Shown here: positions 22,941 through 30,798 of the stretch, piece after piece
Layout of the letters: the number at the start of each line of letters is the position of its first letter
How positions within the stretch are numbered: position 1 is the stretch's first letter
Notes under the pieces: model-generated
What the model saw: only the letters and a program-made list of their open reading frames with translations
What the model was told of the DNA's origin: nothing
Databases searched by the model: none
DNA from: Pyramidobacter piscolens
GTDB taxonomy: Bacteria; Synergistota; Synergistia; Synergistales; Dethiosulfovibrionaceae
Reading direction: 5' to 3'
NCBI GenBank assembly: GCA_004558205.1
Contig: SFDM01000008.1
Location: 30,365-94,364 of the forward strand
DNA length: 64,000 bases
Made by a program: the position numbers and the translations under genes

Positions 22941-23708
22941 ATGGGATATCCAAAGGGACTTTTAAGCAGCCGCGCCGTGATCAAGAATGGAGTTTATTCG
23001 GTGATTCCTCCCGAGGGACGGGTTTTCAACGTCATTCCGGGCTTTGAGGGCTTCAAGACGAGCATTATCGCCTCTCCCAAGTACGGCCCCAGTTTTGTGG
23101 AGTACGTGTCCACCGTGGCCCCCGGCGCTCATACGACGCGGGGATGGGGCGGCGACGGCGTGGAGACCTTCGTCTGCTTCTTCGACGGCGAGGGCGAGCT
23201 GACCGTAACCATCGGCGACGAGACTCAGGTCATGACCAAGGGCGGCTACGCCTATGCGCCGGCCGACAAGACCATGAACATCCGCAACGATTCCAAGGGA
23301 ACCATGAGAATCCTGCTCTACAAGCAGCGCTACATCCCCGTCGAAGGCGTTTCCGCTCACACTGTGTTCGGCAATTACACCCAGATTCCCGAGCGCGTCT
23401 ACGACGACATGGCCAACGTGTTCATCCAGGACTTCCTGCCCACCGACATCGGCTTCGACATGAACTTCCACATCCTTTCCTTCGAGCCCGGCGGATGCCA
23501 CCCCTTCGTGGAGACTCACGTGCAGGAGCATGGCGCCTATATCACCAGCGGCGAGGGCGTCTACCTGCTCGGCGAGGACTGGATCCCCGTTCAGAAAGAG
23601 GACTTCATCTGGATGGGCGCTTTCTGCCAGCAGTGCGTCTACGCCTCGGGGCGCGAACGCCTGAGCTACATCTACTCCAAAGACTGCAACCGCGACGTTA
23701 ATATCTAA
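22941..23708 (+). CDS. allE: (S)-Ureidoglycine aminohydrolase
   Basis: A 255-aa bicupin protein, the normal size. The Mn-binding motif of the C-terminal cupin is present: ETHVQEHGAY supplies Glu, His and His, and FCQQCVYA supplies the Gln. The enzyme releases ammonia from (S)-ureidoglycine to give (S)-ureidoglycolate in the allantoin pathway, in the cytoplasm. This is the most pathway-specific gene in the island and the best argument that the cluster handles ureides. ATG 22941 follows AGGAGG by 8 nt; an in-frame upstream extension overlapping the previous gene is not needed. A family A repeat follows. Confidence 0.9.
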   Translation: MGYPKGLLSSRAVIKNGVYSVIPPEGRVFNVIPGFEGFKTSIIASPKYGPSFVEYVSTVAPGAHTTRGWGGDGVETFVCFFDGEGELTVTIGDETQVMTKGGYAYAPADKTMNIRNDSKGTMRILLYKQRYIPVEGVSAHTVFGNYTQIPERVYDDMANVFIQDFLPTDIGFDMNFHILSFEPGGCHPFVETHVQEHGAYITSGEGVYLLGEDWIPVQKEDFIWMGAFCQQCVYASGRERLSYIYSKDCNRDVNI

Positions 23709-23739
23709 CACTCACTATCAGCAAGACAGCTAAACTAAC

Positions 23740-23880
23740 GTCCGGGGCCAGCCTGAGGAAAATCGGTTCCGCTTCGAACATACTCGGACCGCATCAGCGG
23801 TCCTGCGCAGCTTGCGGCCCCGACCTTCCTCAGGCCGCCCCCTCAGAGATATTTGGCGCTTCAGCTGGTGAACAACATAA
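23740..23880 (+). repeat. Family A palindromic repeat, copy A2
   Basis: A diverged copy between allE and the carbamoyltransferase gene. The hairpin core has shifted in sequence, but the tail AGATATTTGGCGCTTCAGCT followed by GGTGAACAACATAA matches A1 closely. It occupies most of the 201-bp gap. Confidence 0.6.
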
Positions 23881-23909
23881 GCTTTATTACTGAAAGGACA
23901 TGAACGAAC

Positions 23910-24929
23910 ATGGCAATCACCGCCGATTTTGCTCCGCTTCAAATTAAAGACGAACTCGAGGCCGTGGGGCTCAAGGGCAAAAACCTCGAGTTTTTGACGG
24001 ACCTCAGCAGAGAACAGTTTAACCATCTTTTCAAAGCTGCTACAATGATCGAACCCTACTGGCGCACGGGGCTGAACCTGCTCCAGGGAAAGGTGCTCTG
24101 CGCGCTTTTCTTCCAGCCCTCCACCCGCACGCGTTTCAGCACTGAACTGGCCATGCTCCGCCTCGGCGGATCGGTGCTGACCGAGTCCAACCCGGCGGCC
24201 AACTCGTCGGCGGCAAAGGGCGAATCTCTGGCGGACCACCTGCGCACCGCTTCTTACTACGCCAACATCATCGGCCTGCGCCACCCCGACTACGAAGCGG
24301 TCAAAGCCGTTCTTCCCTCGGCCAAGGTCCCCGTCATCAGCTGCGGCTGGGGCAACGAAACCCATCCTACCCAGGGCCTGCTGGACATGTACACGGCCTA
24401 CCGGGCCTTCGGCGGCAGCTTCGACGGCCTGCGCGTCTGCGTGGCTTCTTCGGACCTCTCGCGCGCCCGCAGCGGCCACTCCTTCGCCATGGGGCTGGCC
24501 ATCATGGGGGCTCAGATCGTCTACGTGGGACTGAAAGAGCATCCCATCCACCCGCTGGTCATGGAGAAGCTCCAGAAGGCCGGCGCGAACATGGAAATCC
24601 ACTACGACCTTTCCAACAGCGAATTCATGGACGTGATGAGCACCTGCCACCTCTGCTACCTGCCCGGCTGCAGCGTCCCCAAGGACAACCCCGAAGCCAG
24701 AAACGCCTTCATGGAAAAGATCTCCAAGTTTTACATCACTCTGGACGCCCTGAAGGACATCCAGAAGAAGACGGGCCGCACCATCGGCATCATGCATTCA
24801 CTGCCCCGCAACAGTGTGGAATTCGACTACGGCATCGACGATTCCGAGTTCGAGCTCTATTTCAAGCAGCTGGGCTTCAGCGTCCCTGTGCGCATGGCCC
24901 TGGTCGCCTCCATGGTGGGAGTCAATTAA
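23910..24929 (+). CDS. Aspartate-carbamoyltransferase-like enzyme, probably with another acceptor
   Basis: A 339-aa member of the carbamoyltransferase family. Carbamoyl-phosphate residues are intact: STRTR 71-75, Arg124 (LRHP), His152 (HPTQ), plus the 80s-loop lysine Lys103 (KGESL) and Arg187 (ARSGHS), matching E. coli PyrB Arg105, His134, Lys84 and Arg167. The 240s loop aligns without gaps, but PyrB Arg229 and Gln231, which hold the aspartate beta-carboxylate, are Gly253 and Ser255 here. HPLPR is HSLPR (295-299). Its setting is allE, allantoinases and carbamate kinase, with no pyr genes. It is unlike E. coli YgeW, whose C-terminal motif is HCLPAD. A catabolic enzyme that splits a carbamoyl compound with phosphate, such as oxalurate to oxamate, is plausible. 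Confidence 0.8.
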   Translation: MAITADFAPLQIKDELEAVGLKGKNLEFLTDLSREQFNHLFKAATMIEPYWRTGLNLLQGKVLCALFFQPSTRTRFSTELAMLRLGGSVLTESNPAANSSAAKGESLADHLRTASYYANIIGLRHPDYEAVKAVLPSAKVPVISCGWGNETHPTQGLLDMYTAYRAFGGSFDGLRVCVASSDLSRARSGHSFAMGLAIMGAQIVYVGLKEHPIHPLVMEKLQKAGANMEIHYDLSNSEFMDVMSTCHLCYLPGCSVPKDNPEARNAFMEKISKFYITLDALKDIQKKTGRTIGIMHSLPRNSVEFDYGIDDSEFELYFKQLGFSVPVRMALVASMVGVN

Positions 24930-24944
24930 CAGGGCTTTTTCCCC

Positions 24945-25013
24945 ATTGAACTCTTGAACCCGACGCCAGGGGATATTCAGTATTTCAGCTGGCCATGAGC
25001 ATAACGGGCTCGG
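24945..25013 (+). repeat. Family A repeat remnant, copy A3
   Basis: Only the 3' part is recognisable: CCCATTGAAC, then CGACGCCAGGGGATATTCAG and TATTTCAGCTGGCCATGAGC with an ATAA end. It matches copy A4 (33354-33433) best. The rest of the 250-bp gap to 25180 holds a GGGAGGC/GCCTCCC stem near 25093-25117. Confidence 0.5.
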
Positions 25014-25179
25014 AAGGATCGCCCTGCCCACTATCGAGCTGTAAAGGAACAGGAGCAAGAGACCGGAGACAGGCCTGGCCGCGTGAACGGCCGGGAGGCG
25101 CGCCGTACCTGCCTCCCCTCTTGCTTTTATTTGAGCTTCGCACGAGAAATTTTTAACTTTTTACAGGAGACTTCCGAGG

Positions 25180-26538
25180 ATGTTCGATCTTTCAATCTTG
25201 CACGGAAAATTAGTCACACCCGACGGGATTCTCGCGGGAAACCTCTATGTCGCCGACGGAAAAATCGCCGCCCTCACCGGCGGAGAGACGGTGCTGGAGT
25301 CCCGCGAGAGCCTGGACGCCGCGGGGAAGTACCTGTTTCCCGGCGCCATCGACGTCCACGCCCATCTGAACGATCCCGGCTTCACCTGGCGGGAGGACTT
25401 TGACCACGGCACGAAAGCGGCGGCCGCCGGCGGCGTGACCACCGTCATGGACATGCCTCTGCAGAACGAGCCCGCCCTGACTTCGGCCGCGCTGTTCCAG
25501 AGGAAGGATTCGCTGGTGCGTCCCAAGGCCTGGACGGATTACGCCTTCTGGGGCGGCTTGGTGGACCACAACCTGGAGGAGCTGCAGGGCCTGCAGGACG
25601 CCGGCGTCACGTCCTTCAAGGTCTTCATCGGCCCCGTGTCGCCCGATTATTGTTCCCTGAACCTGGGACAGATCCGCCGGGCCATGGAGACTGTGGCCGG
25701 ATTCGGAGGCCTGATCGGCTTCCACGCGGAAGACTACTCCATCGTCAAGCACGAAGAAGCTTTGGCACAGCAGGAAGGGCGTCTGGGACGACGAGACTTT
25801 CTGGGCACCCGCCCTGTGGAAGCGGAATTGGCCGCCATCGGCAATGTGATCAGCCTTATGAGGGCCACGGGAGTCAGGGCCCATATCTGCCACGTGAGCC
25901 ATCCTGACGCGGCGGAACTGATCGCCCAAGCCCAGGCCGAGGGCCTGCCGCTGACGGCGGAAACCTGCACCCACTATCTGACCTTCAGCGAGGAGGACCT
26001 GCTGGAACGGGGCATGCTCTTCAAATGCGCGCCCCCGCTGCGGAGTCCCCAGGCGCGGGACCGCCTGTGGGACTACGTCGCCGACGGGACCCTGTGCTGC
26101 GTGGGCTCGGACCACTCGCCCTGCGCTCCCGAGGAAAAGAGCGAGAGCGAAGGGACTTTAAAGGCCTGGGGCGGCATCAGCGGCATTCAGAGCGTGATGC
26201 AGGCCTTTTTCGATCAGGCAGTCCATAAAAGAGGCTTTTCACCCACCATCGTGGCGCAGCGCCTGTCCGAAGGCCCCGCGCGGACTTTCGGCCTCTGGGG
26301 GAAAAAAGGCGCTCTGCTGCCCGGGTTCGACGCCGATCTGGTCGTCTTCGACCCCGAAAGAGAATGGGAAATTACCGCCGGCTCGCTGTACTATCTCAAC
26401 AAGATCTCGGCTTTCGTGGGGCTCAAGGGCGCGGGACTGCCCGAGACCACGCTCCTGCGGGGCGCGGTGGTCTTCGACAGGGAGAAGGGCTTTTCATCGG
26501 CCCCTTCCGGAAGACTGGTCAAGAGAATTTCCCGGTAA
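25180..26538 (+). CDS. allB: Allantoinase-type cyclic amidohydrolase (first of two)
   Basis: A 452-aa enzyme of the dihydroorotase/allantoinase/hydantoinase group. Metal ligands are all present: DVHAHLNDPG, the carbamylated Lys in SFKVFIG, GFHAED, HICHVSH and the Asp in GSDHSPC. The stretches WREDFDHGTKAAAAGGVTT and MDMPLQNEP are typical of AllB. It hydrolyses the hydantoin ring of allantoin to allantoate in the cytoplasm. A related ring such as hydantoin or dihydroorotate cannot be excluded, but the neighbouring allE favours allantoin. ATG 25180 follows AGGAGA at a rather long 10 nt. Confidence 0.85.
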   Translation: MFDLSILHGKLVTPDGILAGNLYVADGKIAALTGGETVLESRESLDAAGKYLFPGAIDVHAHLNDPGFTWREDFDHGTKAAAAGGVTTVMDMPLQNEPALTSAALFQRKDSLVRPKAWTDYAFWGGLVDHNLEELQGLQDAGVTSFKVFIGPVSPDYCSLNLGQIRRAMETVAGFGGLIGFHAEDYSIVKHEEALAQQEGRLGRRDFLGTRPVEAELAAIGNVISLMRATGVRAHICHVSHPDAAELIAQAQAEGLPLTAETCTHYLTFSEEDLLERGMLFKCAPPLRSPQARDRLWDYVADGTLCCVGSDHSPCAPEEKSESEGTLKAWGGISGIQSVMQAFFDQAVHKRGFSPTIVAQRLSEGPARTFGLWGKKGALLPGFDADLVVFDPEREWEITAGSLYYLNKISAFVGLKGAGLPETTLLRGAVVFDREKGFSSAPSGRLVKRISR

Positions 26539-26601
26539 GGGCGCGCAGCGCCGCTGTTTTGACTGAACATTGAATGTCAGAGAAGACAAAAGAGGGATCC
26601 T

Positions 26602-27966
26602 ATGGATAATCACGTTTTTTCCCTTCTCATCACCGGCGGCCGCCTGGTGACGCCCTCGGGCGTTATAGAAGCCGACGTCGCCGTCCATCATGGGAAAATC
26701 GCTGCCATCGGCAGCGCCGGCAGCCTGAAGGGCGCGGAAGAAGTGGTCTGCGCCGCCGGCAAGTACGTGCTGCCCGCCGTCGTGGACGCTCACGTCCACT
26801 TCAACGACCCGGGACTGCCCGAGCGGGAGGACATGACCACCGGCACTTCGGCCGCCGCGGCCGGCGGCGTGGGCACAGTGATCGACATGCCTTTGTCAGG
26901 AGCGCCAGCCGTCACGTCGCCTGAAACGCTGGAACTGAAGAAGAAAGCGGCCGCAGTGCGCGCCGTGGTGGACTACGCCCTCTGGGGCGGCCTGGTCGGC
27001 GACAACGTGGCTCAGCTGGAAGAGATGAGCCGCCGCGGCGCCGCCGCCTTCAAGGCCTTCACCTGTTTCGCCGGCAGCGACTTCCCCTACGCGACGCCCG
27101 ACGTGCTTTACCGCGGCATGGCCGAAGCCAAGCGCCTCGGCCTCCTGATCGGCGTCCACTGCGAGGACGAGGCCCTCACCTCGGCCCTCGAAAAAAGAGC
27201 CCGTTCCGAAGGGCGGCAGAGCGTGCGGGACTTCCTCGACGCCCATTCACCGCTGACGGAACTCCTGGCCGTCGATATGGTGCTGGACATGGCCCGCGCG
27301 ACGGGCGCCCGCGTCCACATCTGCCACGCCACCATCCCCGAGGCCGTCGACCGCGTCAGGGCAGCCCGCGGCGCTTCTGTCACCGTGGAAACCTGCCCTC
27401 ACTACCTGACCTTTTCGGAAGAGGACCTGGAGCGCCTTCAGGGCATCCTGAAGTGCACGCCGCCCGTCCGATCGAAGGAAGCCGTCGAGGGGCTGTGGAA
27501 GCGTGTCTTCGACGGATCCGTGGACATGATCTCTTCGGACCACTCGCCCTCGACCCTGGGGCAGAAAGGCCCCGCCTCGGGGAACTTTTGGGACGCCTGG
27601 GGCGGCGCGCAGGGCGTCCAGACCATGCTCCCCGCCCTCTACACGGAAGGCGTGATAAAACGCGGCCTTCCCATAGAACGGCTGGTTCAGCTGATCTCCA
27701 CAAATCCCGCCCGGATTTTCGGCCTCTATCCCCGCAAGGGGGCGCTGAGAATCGGAAGCGACGGTGACCTGACCATCTTCGACCCTCAGGCGGAATGGAC
27801 TCTCTCGCCCGAAATGCTGTTCTATAAAAATAAACACTCTCCCTACCTGGAAATGACGTTCCGCGGACGCGTCGATGCCACCTATGTGCGCGGACGGGCC
27901 GTCTTCAGGGACGGCCGCGTACTGGCCCTTCCCGGCAGCGGTTCGATGCTGCGCCCGGGGCTGTAA
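26602..27966 (+). CDS. allB: Allantoinase-type cyclic amidohydrolase (second of two)
   Basis: A 454-aa paralogue of the previous gene, with the full metal set: DAHVHFNDPG, Lys in AAFKAFTCF, GVHCEDE, HICHAT and SSDHSPS. WED is kept as EREDMTTGTSAAAAGGVGT. The two copies differ throughout, so this is not a recent duplication, and they may split the work between stereoisomers or between two ureide rings. The gap to the first copy is 63 bp, with AGAGGGATCC before the ATG. The next gene is carbamate kinase, 32 bp on. Confidence 0.83.
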   Translation: MDNHVFSLLITGGRLVTPSGVIEADVAVHHGKIAAIGSAGSLKGAEEVVCAAGKYVLPAVVDAHVHFNDPGLPEREDMTTGTSAAAAGGVGTVIDMPLSGAPAVTSPETLELKKKAAAVRAVVDYALWGGLVGDNVAQLEEMSRRGAAAFKAFTCFAGSDFPYATPDVLYRGMAEAKRLGLLIGVHCEDEALTSALEKRARSEGRQSVRDFLDAHSPLTELLAVDMVLDMARATGARVHICHATIPEAVDRVRAARGASVTVETCPHYLTFSEEDLERLQGILKCTPPVRSKEAVEGLWKRVFDGSVDMISSDHSPSTLGQKGPASGNFWDAWGGAQGVQTMLPALYTEGVIKRGLPIERLVQLISTNPARIFGLYPRKGALRIGSDGDLTIFDPQAEWTLSPEMLFYKNKHSPYLEMTFRGRVDATYVRGRAVFRDGRVLALPGSGSMLRPGL

Positions 27967-27998
27967 CGGAAATATCATTCGGAAAGGAATACCTTCAA

Positions 27999-29015
27999 AT
28001 GGTCCTACATAAAAAAGTGGTTATCGCTCTTGGCGGAAACGCCATTCTCCAGCCAGGGCAGAAAGGAACAGCCGAGGAGCAGCTGGAAAACGTCCAGAAG
28101 GCCGTAAACCAGATCGTCCCCATGGTCGCCGCAGGATACGACATCGTGCTGACCCACGGCAACGGGCCTCAGGTCGGATCGATTCTGATCCAGCATGAAG
28201 CCGGACGGGACAAGGTTCCCGCGCTGCCCATGGATTTCTGCGGTTCCGAGAGCCAGGGATTTATCGGCTACATGTTCTGCCGCCTTCTGAGAAACGCCCT
28301 TCACAGCGCCTGGATCGAGGGCAAAGACCCCGTGTGCGTGGTGACTCAGGTGGAAGTCTCGCCCGATGACCCGGCTTTCGCCCATCCCACCAAGCCCGTA
28401 GGCCCCTTTTATACCGAGGAGGCCGCCAAGGCCCGCGCCGCGGCCATGCCGCAGGAAACCTGGGTTGAGGACGCGGGGCGGGGCTGGCGCAGAGTAGTGC
28501 CCTCCCCCGAACCCATCGACATCGTGGAGAAGAACGTGATCTCCATGCTGGTCAATCAGGGCAAACTGGTCATCGCCTCCGGCGGCGGCGGAATTCCCGT
28601 GGTCCGCAGAGGGGACGGCCTTCACGGAATCGAAGCCGTCATCGACAAGGACCTGGCGGGCGAGCTGCTGGCGCGCAGCCTGGGAGCTCAGATTTTCATG
28701 ATGCTGACCGACGTGCCCAAAGTCGCGCTGAACTACGGGACGCCCGACCAGACCTGGATTGACGACGTCTATCCCGAAGAGATGTGGGCTTACGCGGCGG
28801 CAGGCCATTTTAAGGCCGGTTCCATGGGCCCCAAGGTGAAAGCGGCGCTCCGATTTGTGGAGCGGGGCGGGGAAATGGCCATCATCGCCAACCTGGGCTC
28901 GGCCCTGGACGCTCTGGAAGGGCGCGCGGGCACCCGCATACTGAACCCCGTGACGCAGGAGGCGGCCAAAGAAAAGGAAGGCGCGCTTCCCAAGATCCTT
29001 CTCGGCGCTTCATAA
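27999..29015 (+). CDS. arcC: Carbamate kinase
   Basis: A 338-aa amino-acid-kinase-fold enzyme with ALGGNAI near the N-terminus, THGNGPQVG, GSESQGFIGY, ASGGGGIPV, DKDLAGELLA, TDVPKV and the C-terminal GSMGPKV. It converts carbamoyl phosphate plus ADP to ATP, CO2 and ammonia. With a carbamoyltransferase in the same gene run and no arginine deiminase nearby, it is probably the energy-yielding last step of ureide breakdown, as described for YqeA/ArcC in purine and allantoin fermentation. ATG 27999 follows GGAAAGGA. Confidence 0.93.
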   Translation: MVLHKKVVIALGGNAILQPGQKGTAEEQLENVQKAVNQIVPMVAAGYDIVLTHGNGPQVGSILIQHEAGRDKVPALPMDFCGSESQGFIGYMFCRLLRNALHSAWIEGKDPVCVVTQVEVSPDDPAFAHPTKPVGPFYTEEAAKARAAAMPQETWVEDAGRGWRRVVPSPEPIDIVEKNVISMLVNQGKLVIASGGGGIPVVRRGDGLHGIEAVIDKDLAGELLARSLGAQIFMMLTDVPKVALNYGTPDQTWIDDVYPEEMWAYAAAGHFKAGSMGPKVKAALRFVERGGEMAIIANLGSALDALEGRAGTRILNPVTQEAAKEKEGALPKILLGAS

Positions 29016-29030
29016 AAAAGGAGACTTAAA

Positions 29031-30056
29031 ATGGGACGTTTTCTGCTGATCACCACGGGTGGAACCATCGCGTCGACAGCGGCTCACGGCGGCTTCGCCG
29101 CGGAACTGAAGGGCAGCCAGCTGCTGAGCGGCCTTCCTCTTGCCCAAAACATAGGGGAACTGACCGTCGCCGACCTGTTCTGCAAGCCCAGCCCACAGAT
29201 CGGCCCGTCGGACTGGCTCGCCCTGGCGTCGTACATCGCCGAGCGGGGCCCTTCCTTTGACGGGGTGCTGGTCCTTCACGGCACCGACACCATGGCCTAC
29301 ACAGCCGCGGCCCTGTCCTTCCTGCTGCTCGGCTTCCCCCGGCCCGTGGCGCTGACGGGGGCCATGCGGGCCCCTTCGGAACCGGACGCCGACGGCCCCG
29401 CCAACATCGCCGACGCCCTGATCAGCCTGAAAGCTCTCGCCGAAGCCCGGCAGGAAGGCGTCTGGCTCGTTTTCGGCGGCCGGATCCTGTGCGCCGCCGC
29501 GCTGAAAAAGCGCAGCTACCGCAGCCTTCAGGGCTTCGAGACTCCGGCGCTCCCCTGGGCCGGAACCGTCAACGCCGGCCGGGTCTGTCTGGACGAAAAA
29601 ACGCTGATTTCCATGCGCAGGCGCCCTCTTCCCGGGCTGAGCCTGGAACAGGACGTGAACCCCCGCGTCCTCGGGCTGACCCTCCACCCGGGACTCACGT
29701 CGGCGACGCTCATGAAGACGCTCAGCCTGGCCGACGCCTTCGTCCTCGAAAGCTACGGCAGCGGCGGCGGCCCCGCCGAGGGCGACTGCGAAACGCTCGG
29801 CTTCCTCGACGCTGCCGCCGAGGCGGGCGCTCCTGTGATCAACGTGACGCCCTGCACGGCCGACGGCATGAAGCTGGCGCGCTACCACAACGGCGTCCTG
29901 GGCCTTCAGCACGGCCTTATTTCCGGCGGCTCCATGACCTTTGAAGCCGCCCTGGTCAAGGCCATGTGGCTCCTCCCGCGATGCCAGGACCCCGCGTCCT
30001 TCAAGAGAGCTTTCCAGTGGACCTTCTGCGGCGAAGGCGCGGAAGAACGTCCCTGA
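29031..30056 (+). CDS. Asparaginase-family amidohydrolase
   Basis: A 341-aa cytoplasmic protein without a signal peptide. The catalytic motifs of the asparaginase/glutaminase fold are present: TTGGTIAS (nucleophile Thr) and LHGTDTMAYTA (Thr-Asp pair), then GAMRAPSEPDADGP and ESYGSGGGP. It hydrolyses a primary amide to acid plus ammonia; L-asparagine is the default. It stands 15 bp after carbamate kinase in an operon that makes amide-bearing intermediates such as oxamate, so a role within that pathway is possible but unproven. Confidence 0.85.
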   Translation: MGRFLLITTGGTIASTAAHGGFAAELKGSQLLSGLPLAQNIGELTVADLFCKPSPQIGPSDWLALASYIAERGPSFDGVLVLHGTDTMAYTAAALSFLLLGFPRPVALTGAMRAPSEPDADGPANIADALISLKALAEARQEGVWLVFGGRILCAAALKKRSYRSLQGFETPALPWAGTVNAGRVCLDEKTLISMRRRPLPGLSLEQDVNPRVLGLTLHPGLTSATLMKTLSLADAFVLESYGSGGGPAEGDCETLGFLDAAAEAGAPVINVTPCTADGMKLARYHNGVLGLQHGLISGGSMTFEAALVKAMWLLPRCQDPASFKRAFQWTFCGEGAEERP

Positions 30057-30091
30057 TCCCCCAGCCCCTTCGACGAAAGGAATGCATAGCC

Positions 30092-30553
30092 ATGATCCGT
30101 TCTCTTCTGAAATACGCGGAGCACTACTACTGCCTCGGCCGCGGCGTACGCCGCGCCTTCGAGTACATCGCCTCCACGGACTTTTCCTCCATGAAGGCCG
30201 GGCGCTACGACGTGGAGGGCAACCGCATCTACGCCCTGCTTCAGGAGCGGGATTCACTGCCCCTCCATCTGGCGCCCTTTGAAAACCACCATCGCTATCT
30301 GGACCTGCAGACCACCCTGGCCGGTGAAGAATGGCTGGGCTACTGCCCCATAGACTGGCTCACGCCCGTGGGCCCCTACAACGCCGAGACAGACGTGCAG
30401 CTCTACAGCGGTACGGGCTCCCTGCAGCGGAGTTACGTCGGCAGTTTCGCCATCTTCTTCCCCGAAGACGGCCACCAGCCCTACGTCACCTGCGCCGACC
30501 CCAAGCCCCTGCGGAAGCTCGTGATGAGGATCGCGCTGGAGACGCTGAAATAG
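30092..30553 (+). CDS. YhcH/YjgK/YiaL-family cupin protein
   Basis: A 153-aa single-domain cupin-like protein. The family signature ENHHRYLDLQTTLAGEEWLG is near residue 70, followed by FAIFFPEDGHQPYV. E. coli relatives include NanQ, which speeds anomer interconversion of N-acetylneuraminate, and TabA. These proteins are thought to help ring-open or spontaneous reactions, so a helper role for an unstable ureide is conceivable. ATG 30092 was chosen over longer in-frame starts inside the asparaginase gene. A terminator follows, closing the island. Confidence 0.8.
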   Translation: MIRSLLKYAEHYYCLGRGVRRAFEYIASTDFSSMKAGRYDVEGNRIYALLQERDSLPLHLAPFENHHRYLDLQTTLAGEEWLGYCPIDWLTPVGPYNAETDVQLYSGTGSLQRSYVGSFAIFFPEDGHQPYVTCADPKPLRKLVMRIALETLK

Positions 30554-30599
30554 AGGGGCCGCCTCTGATCGTTTACGTAAAAAAACAGAAAACGCCTTC

Positions 30600-30631
30600 A
30601 AACAGGGACCAGGGATGGCCCCTGTTTTTTT
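30600..30631 (+). terminator. Rho-independent terminator at the end of the ureide island
   Basis: AACAGGG-A-CCA pairs with TGG-C-CCTGTT around AGGGA, and seven T residues follow. Stem and T-run are typical of an intrinsic terminator. Confidence 0.8.
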
Positions 30632-30741
30632 ATGTGGCGGCGCTTCAAACAGCACAGCGCTTTACCGCGTTTTTTTCTGCGCTTTTTTGCGTGTTTTTCT
30701 CATTGACATTCAAGCCATCTGCCGCCCCGTAAAGATAAAAG

Positions 30742-30750
30742 TGATATAAT
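30742..30750 (+). promoter_or_regulatory. Extended -10 promoter element for the AtuA pair
   Basis: TGATATAAT fits the extended -10 consensus TGnTATAAT exactly, 49 bp before the GTG start. No good -35 lies 17 nt upstream, as often seen with extended -10 promoters. Ribosome site AAGGAGG is at 30785-30791. Confidence 0.5.
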
Positions 30751-30798
30751 GAATAATTATCGACATTATTCTTTTAGTTTTATCAAGGAGGCCTTTCA

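Noticed and set aside
23910..24929. Naming the carbamoyltransferase YgeW
   Set aside because: The C-terminal motif is HSLPR and the overall alignment follows PyrB, whereas E. coli YgeW has HCLPAD and a longer knotted layout.
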